From Verrucomicrobiaceae bacterium (GTDB taxonomy: Bacteria; Verrucomicrobiota; Verrucomicrobiia; Verrucomicrobiales; Verrucomicrobiaceae): 64,000 nt of DNA. This document shows, one piece after another, positions 17,980 to 27,570 of the stretch (its first letter is position 1; each line of letters starts with the position of its first letter). The stretch is from assembly GCA_947466075.1 (NCBI GenBank), contig CANIBP010000003.1, positions 1 through 64,000 on the forward strand, given 5' to 3'. Both the position numbers and the translations under genes were made by a program. The notes under the pieces are model-generated. The model searched no databases. It was given only the letters and a program-made list of their open reading frames with translations, and had not been told where the DNA came from.

Positions 17980-19275
17980 TCAAACGAATGGCGCAATCGG
18001 CACGCCGCGTTTGGCTCCGGTGCCGCCGTAGATGTTGAAGCTGCCACCATTACCGGCAGGGATCAGGTCTTGGGGAGAGACGCCCATGAGTTTGCCAATG
18101 GTGGCGTGGAAATCGAGGACGGTGACGGGATTTTCGATGACGCGGGTGCCGGTTTCGTCGGTCTGGCCGTAAGCCTGGCCACCTTTGACGCCACCACCAG
18201 CGATGAAGGAGGAGAAGGCAATCGGATGGTGATCGCGGCCGCTGCCGTTGATCTTGGGCGAGCGTCCAAACTCGGTGGTGAGTACGACAAGAGTGCTTTC
18301 CAGCAGTCCGCGTGCTTCCAAGTCCTCCAGCAACGTGCTGACGGCATCATCGACGGCTTTGGCGAGTGACTCGACCGTCGCAAAATTGTTGGAATGCGTG
18401 TCCCATCCACCGAGTTCGATTTCGACGAACTTGGTGCCGCGTTCGACGAGTCGGCGAGCCAGCAAGACGCCCTGACCGAAGTAGTTCTCGCCGTAGTCGC
18501 GTGCCAGTTTGCCTTTTTCCTGGGTGAGGTCAAAGGCATCGAGATCTTTGCTGGTCATGAGCTTGATAGCATCAGCAAAAACATCGGAGTGCGCCTTCAC
18601 CTCAGGCATGGGGAAGCGCTTGAGGAAGTCGCCATTGAGCTTCTCGGCAAGACCGCTGCGCTTGCGCAGGTTTGTCATGGAGTCACCCTGTTGGAGCTGG
18701 GTGTGCTCCAGCCCTTTGCTGGCATCGAGCACAGGCACAGGTGCGTAGCGTGCATCCATGAAGCCAGCGCCGGGATGTCCGGCGAGATCAGCGAGGCGAA
18801 TGTAAGGAGGCAGCGTGGAGGCACCTTGCGTGACCTGTCGAGCAACCCAAGCACCGAGCGCGGGATGTTTCATGGTGGCGGAGACTTCGTAGCCGGTGAG
18901 TACTTTGTAGGTGCCGGGCTCGTGCGCGCCCTGCGTGTGATGCATGGAACGCACGACGGCGATTTTCTTACCGTGCTCCGCAAGCTTCGGAAAGAAGCCC
19001 GAGATCTGCAGACCGTCTGCCTTGGTCTTGATGGTGCGTGTGGAGCCTTGATAACCGGCGGGAGCATCCGGTTTGGTGTCAAAGGTGTCGATGTGGCTCA
19101 TGCCGCCGCGCATGGTGAAGTAGATGACGTGGCTGGCGAATTTCGGCGCGCTGGTTTCCACGGCTCGTGCGAGCATCGCAGGCGGAACGAGGCTGACACC
19201 GAGACAGGTCTTGGCCATGCTAGTGATGAATTCGCGGCGGGCGAATTCATCGAGACGGTTGAGAGGATGATGCAT
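17980..19275 (-). CDS. DUF1501 protein (exported sulfatase-fold protein)
   Basis: This 431-residue protein has a twin-arginine-like N-terminus (ARREFITSMAKTCLG). DUF1501 signatures follow: YFTMRGGMSHIDTFDTKPDA, VEIELGGWDTHSNNF and VVLTTEFGRSPKINGSGRDH. The family shares the alkaline-phosphatase/sulfatase fold but has no proven biochemical role. It is encoded 11 bases after the cytochrome/DUF1549/DUF1553 gene. This pairing is typical of Planctomycetes and Verrucomicrobia and is widely thought to serve polysaccharide breakdown. Confidence 0.93.
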   Translation of the reverse strand: MHHPLNRLDEFARREFITSMAKTCLGVSLVPPAMLARAVETSAPKFASHVIYFTMRGGMSHIDTFDTKPDAPAGYQGSTRTIKTKADGLQISGFFPKLAEHGKKIAVVRSMHHTQGAHEPGTYKVLTGYEVSATMKHPALGAWVARQVTQGASTLPPYIRLADLAGHPGAGFMDARYAPVPVLDASKGLEHTQLQQGDSMTNLRKRSGLAEKLNGDFLKRFPMPEVKAHSDVFADAIKLMTSKDLDAFDLTQEKGKLARDYGENYFGQGVLLARRLVERGTKFVEIELGGWDTHSNNFATVESLAKAVDDAVSTLLEDLEARGLLESTLVVLTTEFGRSPKINGSGRDHHPIAFSSFIAGGGVKGGQAYGQTDETGTRVIENPVTVLDFHATIGKLMGVSPQDLIPAGNGGSFNIYGGTGAKRGVPIAPFV

Positions 19276-19286
19276 GAGGGTAGTGG

Positions 19287-22157
19287 TTACTTTTGAAACA
19301 TAAACTCGGCGGTGGAGAGCAGCATGCGGGCGAGCGCCTTGGCGTTGCGCGTTTCTCCCAGCGTTTCCTGGCAGGCGTCGATCTCCTCCTGCGAGGGTTC
19401 GCGGGTGAGCACGGCGAGAAACGCGGCACGGGCGGCATCACGAATGTTATTGGCACTGCGCAGGCTTTCTGAGAGCGGACTACCTGAGCGGGCCACGTGG
19501 TCAAAGAAACTGCTGTTCAGCATGAGCAGCGCCTGCGGCACGGTAGAGGCGCTCCACGCATCTCCAATGAAGTCGCGATTCCCTTGGCCAAACATGCGCA
19601 GGAAATGACCGTCCGGTGTGGGCTGCGGCAGCTCCGAGGCACGCTCCAAGCCGCCCCCGGCGAACTCGTTCGCCATCTCCTTGCGCAAACGCGCACGGCG
19701 TTGCTCAGCCTTCATCTCACGCTCCTCTTCGCTGGCCATCTTGCGTGCCACGTTGGTCACATCACTGGCTTTCTTGGAACCGACGGCGGCTTCGAGCGCG
19801 GCGACGCCGGGTGGATCGAAGTTTAGGTTCACGTCGAGATCTTTGACCGCGAGCGACATCATCGAATCCCACACTTGTTCAGCACTCAAACGACGCACGA
19901 CCGGGCCCTGAAAGCGATAAACGACCTCAGCGTCCTGCGGCGGCATGCTAGCTTCGCGTTGATAAGCCTTGGTAAGGCAGAGGATGCGTAAAATCTGCCG
20001 CACGTCGTATTTCGCCTCACGCACGACGTGCACGAGGTATTGCGCGAGGTCGGGGTTCGCGCAGTCGGCAATCTCGCGCACCTGATCGACACGCCCCGCG
20101 AAGGGCAGGCCGAAAAGCTTGGTCCAGAGGCGATTCGCCAGTGTGAGGCTGAAGCGCGTGTTCTGCGGTGACGTGACCCACGCGGCCAGCGTTTCCGCCG
20201 GACGTGCGCCCGCAGACGGAGGTTCGCCATAGAGAACGGCGGCGGGGATCAGATCGCCCGGTTTGCCATCAGGATATTGATAATCATCTGGTAGCACGGC
20301 GAGTTTGCCTTCGCCATTCACGACACCGGCACCTCCGGCGGCGCGTTGCAGTGCAAGCAGCGCCTCCTTGATGCGCTCATACTTCTGCTGGCGCTCGTAA
20401 TTCATGCCCGCCATCGCCAGGCGATCATAACGTTCGGCGGATTCTTTGATTTTGTCTGCTTCGACCGTGCCGACAGTGGCATCTTCGGATGCGGTCTTGA
20501 TGCCGGAGGTCCAGGCAAGGAACTGGTGGTAATCTTTGCGCGTCCAGCGGTTGAAAGGATGATCGTGGCACTGGGCGCAGGAGATTTGCGTGCCGAGGAA
20601 GAGTGTGGCGGTGCTTTCGATGTTTGCGGCACGGTTCTCGCCATCGCGCAGGTAATAACCAGCGGCAGGCGCACGCCAGCCGTAACCTTCGGGGCTGAGC
20701 AACTCACGCGTCCACACATCGAAGGGTTTGTTGTCGCGGATGCTCTGCTTGATCCATGCGAGGTAAAAATCTCCCTGCACGCCCTCGGCAAGTTCATCCT
20801 TCGCACGCAACAGATCGCACCAGTAGTTGAACATGTGGCTGACGTGGCCGTTGGAGGCGAGCAACTCGTCAATCACGCGACTACGCTTGTTGGCTTCCTT
20901 GGCGCTGAAGAAGCGCTTCGTTTCATCCGTTGTGGGGATGCGGCCCACGAGGTCGAGATAGACGCGGCGCAGCCACGTGGCGTCGTTCGCGAGTGGTCGC
21001 GGCTCCTGCGCATGCTTGGTGAGGTCTGCTTCGACCAGTTGGTCGATGCGTGCGGCCACAGCTTGCAGCTTGGCAATGTCCACCGCTTCGTTTTGCGTCG
21101 AAATCGTGACCTCCTTGGCTCGAGTCGAGGTCCATGAGCCAAAATTCGCACCTTCATCGACCCAGCGACGGATGAGGGCGATTTCATCCGTGCTGAGCGG
21201 CTTACCTTCGTTTGCAGGTGGCATGAGATCGTCATCGTCCTTCTTGAGCGAGATGGATTTCACCAACGTGCTTTTGTCCGGCTTGTGCGGCAGCACGAGA
21301 TTGTCCGAGCGGCTTTTATCACGGATGAGTTCGAGATCATCCAAGCGCACTCTGCCTTTGGGCTTCTTCAGTTTGCCACTGTGACATTCAAAGCAGGAGC
21401 GTTCGAGGATCGGCAGCACATGCTTTTCGAAATCGACTTTCGTGGAGACGTCGGGAATAACGAAAGGCATCTCAGCCGTGGGTTTGGAGGCGAGATTCAT
21501 CGACGGCACCTTGGACTCGACTACGGCGGGTGCTGGAAGTGGAGGAGGTGGCTTTGCTTCGGGCTTCGGCTGTTTCTCCACGATCGCTGGCGCAGGAGTT
21601 TGAGAAGGAACGATCACCGTTTTTGCCACCGGCTCCGGCTTGGACGTTGTGGTGATCGGAGGCTGCGTTGGAGCTGGTTTTAAAGATGGGAATGAAAAAG
21701 TGATGGCGGGGACGGGCTTCGGCGCATTCGCGATGATGTGGCCGTGCAGGATCACGCGTTTGCCGGTGCGCTGGGCGACTGTGGGGCCGAGATCGAGCCA
21801 CAAAAACACATCTGGCCATGCCAGCGTGCCGCTGATGAAGCCGATGAGCACTGCGGCGGCGGCTGTCGTCCAACGCGGCATCGTGGTGAACCATCTCCGC
21901 TGTTTGCGCGCACCAATCGTGGCCGCTTCGATGCTGAGCATGAGATCCTCGACTGGTGATACACCCACGCTGGCTTCGATGGCTTCCGCCAGCGCCGCTG
22001 GCGAGTCGATTTTCTCAAGAGACACACGTAGCAGCGCGTCCATGCGGAGCTGCAGCTCCAGCTCCTTGAGCGTGTCAGGGTCTGCCGCTAGCGCCTTCCA
22101 TTCGTCGTTGGAAAGCACGCCCTCCAATGCCTTGTCGATGATTTCGTCGTCGTTCAT
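19287..22157 (-). CDS. Cytochrome c/DUF1549/DUF1553 protein with N-terminal anti-sigma-like region
   Basis: The ATG at 22157 overlaps the sigma-factor stop (ATGA) and gives 956 residues. Residues 1 to about 85 are cytoplasmic-looking (NDDEIIDKALEGVLSNDEW) and resemble the short domains preceding a membrane anchor in anti-sigma proteins. One TM segment follows (TAAAAVLIGFISGTLAW), then a Pro/Lys linker. A planctomycete-type cytochrome domain has heme motif CFECH at 255-259. DUF1549 contains a second CxxCH (CAQCHDHPF at 527). DUF1553 fills the C-terminus (FLRMFGQGNRDF). I infer a membrane-anchored redox protein that also holds the sigma factor encoded just upstream. Confidence 0.9.
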   Translation of the reverse strand: MNDDEIIDKALEGVLSNDEWKALAADPDTLKELELQLRMDALLRVSLEKIDSPAALAEAIEASVGVSPVEDLMLSIEAATIGARKQRRWFTTMPRWTTAAAAVLIGFISGTLAWPDVFLWLDLGPTVAQRTGKRVILHGHIIANAPKPVPAITFSFPSLKPAPTQPPITTTSKPEPVAKTVIVPSQTPAPAIVEKQPKPEAKPPPPLPAPAVVESKVPSMNLASKPTAEMPFVIPDVSTKVDFEKHVLPILERSCFECHSGKLKKPKGRVRLDDLELIRDKSRSDNLVLPHKPDKSTLVKSISLKKDDDDLMPPANEGKPLSTDEIALIRRWVDEGANFGSWTSTRAKEVTISTQNEAVDIAKLQAVAARIDQLVEADLTKHAQEPRPLANDATWLRRVYLDLVGRIPTTDETKRFFSAKEANKRSRVIDELLASNGHVSHMFNYWCDLLRAKDELAEGVQGDFYLAWIKQSIRDNKPFDVWTRELLSPEGYGWRAPAAGYYLRDGENRAANIESTATLFLGTQISCAQCHDHPFNRWTRKDYHQFLAWTSGIKTASEDATVGTVEADKIKESAERYDRLAMAGMNYERQQKYERIKEALLALQRAAGGAGVVNGEGKLAVLPDDYQYPDGKPGDLIPAAVLYGEPPSAGARPAETLAAWVTSPQNTRFSLTLANRLWTKLFGLPFAGRVDQVREIADCANPDLAQYLVHVVREAKYDVRQILRILCLTKAYQREASMPPQDAEVVYRFQGPVVRRLSAEQVWDSMMSLAVKDLDVNLNFDPPGVAALEAAVGSKKASDVTNVARKMASEEEREMKAEQRRARLRKEMANEFAGGGLERASELPQPTPDGHFLRMFGQGNRDFIGDAWSASTVPQALLMLNSSFFDHVARSGSPLSESLRSANNIRDAARAAFLAVLTREPSQEEIDACQETLGETRNAKALARMLLSTAEFMFQK

Positions 22158-22729
22158 GCCGGGGTTTGCTGGAGCTGGGATTCGATGCACTTGCGCAGTT
22201 GCTGACGCACTCTCATGAGCAGCGTGCGCACCGCCAGTGTGCTGCGACCGGTGCGCTGGGCGATCTCCTCGCTGCTGAGCTGTGCTTCATAACGCAGGTC
22301 TAAAACAGTGCGTTGGTGGTGCCGCAATTTTTCGATGCATGCGGCAAGGTGGTCCGACTCATCGCTCACCGGCTTCTCCACGGCCTCCAGCGCCATCTCC
22401 CAGCGCACCATCTCGGAATAGCGTTCATGCTTGATGGATTCCCGCGCATACGCTTTCAGGCGGTCGCGAAGCAGATTGTGCGCGATGCTGCGCAGCCACG
22501 GTTGCATTGAGCCGGTGGTGAAATCGGTGATGTTTTGATAAGCGAAGACGAAGGCGTCGTGCGCGACTTCGTCGATCAGGTCTGGAACCGGCGCACGCAG
22601 GGCTAGGAATGAGCGCAGTGGCTGGAGGTGACGCTGCATGAGCGTGCGAAACGCCGCATCACCACCGTCTTCGACCTGTCTTGCCAGGAGGGAGTCAGCG
22701 GGAGCGGCGGATTCGTCGAGAGGAGCCAT
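22154..22729 (-). CDS. ECF-type RNA polymerase sigma factor
   Basis: This 191-residue protein has a region 2-like segment (DEVAHDAFVFAYQNITDF, MQPWLRSIAHNLLRDRLKAY) and a region 4 helix-turn-helix (LDLRYEAQLSSEEIAQRTGR, then STLAVRTLLMRVRQQLRKC). There are no regions 1 or 3. The stop codon overlaps the start of the membrane cytochrome gene, so the pair is translationally coupled. It probably controls this operon or polysaccharide-use genes, as in related planctomycete/verrucomicrobial sets (inference). Confidence 0.9.
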   Translation of the reverse strand: MAPLDESAAPADSLLARQVEDGGDAAFRTLMQRHLQPLRSFLALRAPVPDLIDEVAHDAFVFAYQNITDFTTGSMQPWLRSIAHNLLRDRLKAYARESIKHERYSEMVRWEMALEAVEKPVSDESDHLAACIEKLRHHQRTVLDLRYEAQLSSEEIAQRTGRSTLAVRTLLMRVRQQLRKCIESQLQQTPA

Positions 22730-22797
22730 GCACAGTGGATATGGACGCTCGGAGCCGGAGTGTGGCAGAAAAATTTCGGCCGTTCTGATTCGTCATC

Positions 22798-23406
22798 TCA
22801 GCGTGCGCCGGGATAACCCGGCGGTGGCGGCGGAATGCCCGAAGGCGGTGCCTGGGTGCCGTAGCCGGCTGGTGGAGCACCAAAGTTCGTGCGCGGTGGA
22901 CTGCTGTAGTTCGTTGCAGGTGGCGCTCCATAGCCAGCGGGAGCAGGCGCGCTGTAGCTAGCGGGAGCTGCACCGTAACTCGGCGGCGGCGGTGTCGGCG
23001 CGTTTTGGCCGAAACCACCGGAGGATTGCTGCTGACCGGGAATCGTCTTCGCTGTCACTGTCACATCGCTGATCTGATGATAGGGAATCTGGATTTGCTC
23101 GGCGGCGGCGCGGGAGAGATTGATGATGCGGTTCGGATAGCTGGGGAAGCGATCATTGACGATGACCTTCACCGTGCGGCCGTTGAAGTTGTTTTTCACC
23201 TTCACCTCCGTGCCGAAGGGAAGTGAGTTATGCGCGGCGGTCCAACCCTGCGGATAATACACCTGACCGGAGCTGGTCATGTGCCCCGCATAATGATCCG
23301 CGACATAGGAGGCATAGCCACGTGCCTCGTAAGCCGGTGGAGCACAATTTACCAGCATAGCCGGCAACGCGATGGCAAGGAATCGAAGGAGCGCGGTGGT
23401 TTTCAT
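22798..23406 (-). CDS. rlpA: RlpA-like double-psi beta-barrel lipoprotein
   Basis: This 202-residue lipoprotein has lipobox LVNC with Cys21. The DPBB domain covers about residues 28-118: GYASYVADHYAGHMTSSGQ, TAAHNSLPFGTEVKVKN, and VKVIVNDRFP. This is the RlpA catalytic region, with the His and Asp acid positions present. RlpA proteins cut naked glycan strands of peptidoglycan in some bacteria. There is no SPOR domain; a Pro/Gly/Tyr-rich disordered tail fills 125-202. It is divergent from the alpha/beta hydrolase gene, with 62 bases between. Confidence 0.9.
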   Translation of the reverse strand: MKTTALLRFLAIALPAMLVNCAPPAYEARGYASYVADHYAGHMTSSGQVYYPQGWTAAHNSLPFGTEVKVKNNFNGRTVKVIVNDRFPSYPNRIINLSRAAAEQIQIPYHQISDVTVTAKTIPGQQQSSGGFGQNAPTPPPPSYGAAPASYSAPAPAGYGAPPATNYSSPPRTNFGAPPAGYGTQAPPSGIPPPPPGYPGAR

Positions 23407-23468
23407 GTTCTGCTGGAGCCGAGCATAACCGAATTGGCACGCTGCACAATCTCGGCAATGATCTTCCA

Positions 23469-24446
23469 GTGAAAAGACGCTTTATCATCGCCGGGATTCT
23501 CTTGCTGCTGCCGCTTGCGGCCAGTTGGTGGGCCGCCGACCAGCTTGCGCATCCGCCGCGTCGGCCCTTGCAGGATTTTCATCGCGAGTTTCTCGCCAAT
23601 CCGTCAGCGCATGGCGTGGTGTTGAAATCCTTTGCCTGTGCCGACAACACGCCCTGCCTCTTGTGCGAGCCTGCTCCATCTGGCGCGCTGGGAAAACGTG
23701 GGCAGGTGGTTCGCGAGCAATTGGCGAAGAAAAACATCTCACTGCCGTCGCCTGGAAATATCATCGGTAATCTCGTGCTCATGCATGGACGCCGTGGCCG
23801 CAAGGAGGACTACCTGCTCATCGCGGAACGCTTCTGTGCCGCCGGATTTCGCTGCATTTTGCCCGACCTGCCCGCGCATGGCGATCATCCGGGCACCGTG
23901 GCCTGCTACGGTGTGAAGGAAGCACACATCCCGGCGATGGTGTTGCACGAGGCGGCGGCGAAGTTTGGCTTTAAAGCGAAACCGGCAGGCATCATGGGCC
24001 TGTCGATGGGTGGAGCCGTCAGCATTCGCGCTGCTGCCGAAAAAGATGCGCCGTGGCGTGCCGCCGTGCTGGTTTCGACGTTCGATACGCTGGAAAACGT
24101 GGTGCAGCATCAAGCGTCGGGTCTTGTTGGTGAAGCTTGCGGAGCAGTTTGGCAAAACCTCACCGGCCGGCTGTTTGCATGGAAAACGGGCATGCCGCTC
24201 AACGCCGCGAACTCCATCGCACTCGTCCCAGCGTTGCATTGCCCGACGCTCATCGCCCATGGCACGGCGGATCGCGTGATCCCCATCGAATGTGGCCGCC
24301 GTCTGTATGCAGCATTGCCATCCGGCATCGAAAAACGCTGGATTGAAATCCCGGGGGCGGATCACAACAACGTGCTCATCACCGACTTTCCGATCTATGC
24401 CGAAATGGCGGAGTGGATGCTGCGCTACGTGCCGGATTCGCCTTGA
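23469..24446 (+). CDS. Membrane-anchored alpha/beta hydrolase
   Basis: This 325-residue protein with a GTG start has an N-terminal signal anchor (FIIAGILLLLPLAASWWAA). The alpha/beta hydrolase fold shows HGRRGRKEDYLLIAERF after strand 3, nucleophile elbow GLSMGG (Ser179), acid Asp268 in HGTADRVIP, and His299 in GADHNNV. The catalytic triad is complete. Substrate unknown; esterase or peptidase activity in the periplasm is likely. Its 3' end overlaps the convergent zinc-ribbon gene by 22 bases. Confidence 0.85.
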   Translation: MKRRFIIAGILLLLPLAASWWAADQLAHPPRRPLQDFHREFLANPSAHGVVLKSFACADNTPCLLCEPAPSGALGKRGQVVREQLAKKNISLPSPGNIIGNLVLMHGRRGRKEDYLLIAERFCAAGFRCILPDLPAHGDHPGTVACYGVKEAHIPAMVLHEAAAKFGFKAKPAGIMGLSMGGAVSIRAAAEKDAPWRAAVLVSTFDTLENVVQHQASGLVGEACGAVWQNLTGRLFAWKTGMPLNAANSIALVPALHCPTLIAHGTADRVIPIECGRRLYAALPSGIEKRWIEIPGADHNNVLITDFPIYAEMAEWMLRYVPDSP

Positions 24447-25519
24447 GGCGGTGGGGTTCGCAATTCCACGCCGCCACAATCGTTGCATGCGGTCATGCCG
24501 GTTTGAAACTCAGCGCCACAACGTGGGCAGTTGGGCAGTTTTGTGTCGGTTGGTGGATCGTAGTCGCTTTCTTCGACGTTTTCGTGCTGGAAGAATGTCT
24601 GGAATGCTTCCGCTTCGAGCGGCAGCGTGTCATTTTGCGACCAGCCAGGAATGTAGCGAGCTTCGCGCCAGAAGTTGCGAGCGGCCTGGAGCCAGGCTTT
24701 TTCATCCAGCAGTCCACGCCACGCAAGCGGGTGCGGTGGTTCTTGATCGGTGGTGAGACTCACTGCATCCGCTGCGCGCATGCTTAGTTGCGGCAGCAAG
24801 GCGATGCCAAGCGCACGCCAGCGACGGTGTGGGATGCTCATAGTCATTTTGCGCGTCGTGCGCAGGAACAGCCATGATTGGATGATTTGCAGCAGCAGCA
24901 GCACTGCGGCAGCGCCCAAGACCAGCAGGCTGTCGCCAAAGCGATGATAGACCACGCTGATAACACCGAAGCACCACATGAAATGGATCGTGGCGAGCAT
25001 GCGCAACGAACGCGTGAGCTTCGCGGCTTCGATGGCGGCATTCGTGGCAGCTTTCGTATCGAGTGAGGTGCGTGCGTGTTTCAGAAAGGCGCTGCGACGT
25101 TGATCCGGCGTCATGCAGCGCCATTCAGCGAGGTGCTGCTGCCAGATTTTCGCGAGCGTGTGTGATGGTAACCGCACGCTAGTACTGGCATCGAGATGCA
25201 GCGTGGTTTCCTCGACGCGCAGGCTGAATTTATCCCACGCGAGATTCGTGCTCATGCTGTCGCTCAATCGAACACGTAGTGAATCGTGTTCTGGAACGAA
25301 CAACCATGGCAGTGCGAGGGTGTGTGCCTGAAGCGGAGGCAGCGGAGCGAGGAGCAATGGTGAGCCGCCGCCAATTTGAAAGCGTGACCACGGCCTAATC
25401 GATCCCCAGCGCGATTTTTCCGCGCCTGCGGCCATCCATGCGGTGGACGGCACGAGGCGCAGGCATTCGATGAGATACAGCAGTGCGAACACTGCGAACA
25501 GCGTCTGGCCGTCAGTCAT
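24425..25519 (-). CDS. Membrane protein with C-terminal zinc ribbon
   Basis: This 364-residue protein has hydrophobic segments at the N-terminus (TLFAVFALLYLIECLRL) and in the middle (IHFMWCFGVISVVYHRF, LLVLGAAAVLLLLQIIQSWL). At the end, CPRCGAEFQTGMTACNDCGG is a two-CxxC zinc ribbon. It starts 3 bases after the DUF2167-like gene ends, so the two probably form an operon. No family is recognised, and the function is unknown. Confidence 0.75.
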   Translation of the reverse strand: MTDGQTLFAVFALLYLIECLRLVPSTAWMAAGAEKSRWGSIRPWSRFQIGGGSPLLLAPLPPLQAHTLALPWLFVPEHDSLRVRLSDSMSTNLAWDKFSLRVEETTLHLDASTSVRLPSHTLAKIWQQHLAEWRCMTPDQRRSAFLKHARTSLDTKAATNAAIEAAKLTRSLRMLATIHFMWCFGVISVVYHRFGDSLLVLGAAAVLLLLQIIQSWLFLRTTRKMTMSIPHRRWRALGIALLPQLSMRAADAVSLTTDQEPPHPLAWRGLLDEKAWLQAARNFWREARYIPGWSQNDTLPLEAEAFQTFFQHENVEESDYDPPTDTKLPNCPRCGAEFQTGMTACNDCGGVELRTPPPQGESGT

Positions 25520-25522
25520 GTG

Positions 25523-26434
25523 CTAGACGTCAGGTGGCTGCTGGCGTGCGCCAAAGAGCTTACCGAGCAGTTTTTTCAAACCCGCCAGCACACCGACTAC
25601 GAGAACGATCGCTGCCTTACCCAATTTGGCAAAGAACACGCCCAGTTGTGCGAACAAACCCATTTTTGAAGCCACCAGCACACCCGTGCCAGCGATCAGC
25701 GCAGTGAGGCCGTATTTTGCGACTTTGTCGCCTTCGCGGAATTCAGCATAGCGTTGGCCTTCCACATACTCAAAACCGCCCATGATCTGCTGGAACTCCG
25801 TGAGCAGCGGTTGCAGTTCATCTGGGCCGCAGACCAACTGCACCTCCATGACGCCCGTTCTGCCGAGCAGACGCGTTTCATAATTGATGGAGACGCCGCC
25901 GGAGTTCACGCTTTTGACCTTCAACGCCCATTCCAGAGTGTGGGTCTTGTCATTGTAACGTGGTGGAATGGCCCAGCCTTCGAGGGCAAGTTCATTCAGC
26001 CCGCGCTCTTTGCGCACTTCGTTGGAGGCCGCTACCTGCTCCCGTTTGGTTTGCAGCAGCGCATCAGCGTCGATCTTGTCCTTCTCATCATCTTTCACAT
26101 GACCAGCATCGTCGTAGCTGAAAATGATCCATGGGCCAAAGCCCTCCGTGGTGAGCATGCCTGAGGCGGAAGACATGGGCAGATTGCCAAACAGCTCCAG
26201 CACCTTGCTCGTGGCACTGCCGTTGGTGTAGCGGTAGCCCTTCGGAATAGCAATCTTGGCCATGCCTCCTAGATCTCCCGTGCCTTCACGAACCCAGCCG
26301 ATCTTCTCCATAGCATCGAGGAGTTTCTTGTCCTCCTCAGTCATGCCTTGATCGGTGGGCTGCTGAGCGTGGAGAGAGGTAAAAACTGCCAGACAGGCCA
26401 GCAGCACGATAAGAGAAGGGAGTGAGCGCTTCAT
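25523..26434 (-). CDS. DUF2167-family membrane protein
   Basis: This 303-residue protein has a signal peptide (LIVLLACLAVFTSLHAQQ). The extracytoplasmic domain includes WVREGTGDLGGMAKIAIPKG, GFGPWIIFSYDDAGHVKDDE and HTLEWALKVKS. Two C-terminal membrane segments follow (LTALIAGTGVLVASKMG, AAIVLVVGVLAGLKKLLG). This order matches the DUF2167 family, which has no settled function. It sits upstream of, and is probably co-transcribed with, the zinc-ribbon membrane gene. Confidence 0.85.
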   Translation of the reverse strand: MKRSLPSLIVLLACLAVFTSLHAQQPTDQGMTEEDKKLLDAMEKIGWVREGTGDLGGMAKIAIPKGYRYTNGSATSKVLELFGNLPMSSASGMLTTEGFGPWIIFSYDDAGHVKDDEKDKIDADALLQTKREQVAASNEVRKERGLNELALEGWAIPPRYNDKTHTLEWALKVKSVNSGGVSINYETRLLGRTGVMEVQLVCGPDELQPLLTEFQQIMGGFEYVEGQRYAEFREGDKVAKYGLTALIAGTGVLVASKMGLFAQLGVFFAKLGKAAIVLVVGVLAGLKKLLGKLFGARQQPPDV

Positions 26435-26513
26435 GCGGGCTCAGTCTCGTAGGTGCGGCATGAAACCGTCAAGACGAGGTTTTCACCCAATGCATCTTTT
26501 GGCAGGCGCTGGC

Positions 26514-27374
26514 TCAGCGTTTTTCGTCCGTGCCATTCGTGGCCTGGCCGCCGCGCATCTTGGCCTTCAGGCGTGACCAAAAATCATCTTCCTGCTTTGG
26601 CTCGTCTTTGGAAGTGCTGGAGCCACTTTTGAAGGAAGGCACGTCCACGCTGGCGGTGTGTGCGCCGTCGCTATTGGTATCGGCGAGCGCTCGTCCATAG
26701 GGCGCGAAGTTGTTTACCGGCACGTCGTATTTCTGCATGCTAGAGGAGAGCACACGGCGTGCGTTGATGAAGGCGGTCGGGCTGTAGTAGTTCGAGGAAT
26801 CGCGGGCGAACTGCGAGCGATTCATGCCGATGTGAAGGTTTTTGCGCACTTCGAGGTGTAAGTGCACCGGGTACATGCCGTTGTTGCCGCCCATCGTGCC
26901 GACGAGTTGGCCTTTTTCGACCAATTCATGCAACTTCACCTTACGCTCATGCAGATGGGCGTAGAGTGAGTCCACCATCGCGATCTTGCCATCGGCCTCG
27001 CGGAAAATATGACGCACGAGGATGCAGTTGCCCCAGCCGACGCCGATGTTTTGAGAAAAAATCACCACACCGCGGCCGACGGCGTAAATCGGCACGCCTA
27101 GGTCACTGTCACCGCCTCCACGTCCGTTCCAGTCCTCGCCAAGGTGACCATTGGGCCAGTAGCCACGTGCTTTGTAGAAGCCATCGGCATCCGGTTTGCC
27201 CACAGGAAAATCAAAACCATCAGCGAGGCGAACACGCATCGTCGAACCAGACTGGGCAAGGGCCTGTGGCGAGAGCGCCAACAGCGCTGAATAGCACACG
27301 CATAGCACTGCCAGCCACCGTGCAGGATGGCGACGTACGGGCGACGCAGATGGGTTGGAGGCACTGGCTGGCAT
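26514..27374 (-). CDS. M23-family metallopeptidase (peptidoglycan endopeptidase type)
   Basis: I chose the ATG at 27374 (286 residues); an upstream ATG at 27413 is also possible. A signal/anchor segment (WLAVLCVCYSALLALSPQ) precedes the LytM/M23 domain. The Zn ligands are in GHLGEDWNG (HxxxD) and VHLHLEV (HxH). A Ser/Lys/Asp-rich tail ends GTDEKR. It acts on cell-wall peptide bridges in the periplasm. It is divergent from uppP, with about 200 bases between start codons. Confidence 0.9.
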   Translation of the reverse strand: MPASASNPSASPVRRHPARWLAVLCVCYSALLALSPQALAQSGSTMRVRLADGFDFPVGKPDADGFYKARGYWPNGHLGEDWNGRGGGDSDLGVPIYAVGRGVVIFSQNIGVGWGNCILVRHIFREADGKIAMVDSLYAHLHERKVKLHELVEKGQLVGTMGGNNGMYPVHLHLEVRKNLHIGMNRSQFARDSSNYYSPTAFINARRVLSSSMQKYDVPVNNFAPYGRALADTNSDGAHTASVDVPSFKSGSSTSKDEPKQEDDFWSRLKAKMRGGQATNGTDEKR

Positions 27375-27570
27375 GCCGGAAAGGGGCAGTGATGGTAGCC
27401 GAATTCGGCACAAAGGCCAGCTTGAAAAACTACGGCACGCAGTTCATGACCCACTGTAGCAAAATTTCCAGATCGAATGCAGTGAGTGAAGTGCAGCGTG
27501 CTTGCAAAGCTCTGCGTCACGCCCGACAGTCGCCTCTCCCCTGTTCCGAAGCATCTTCCCCAACCCTCCC

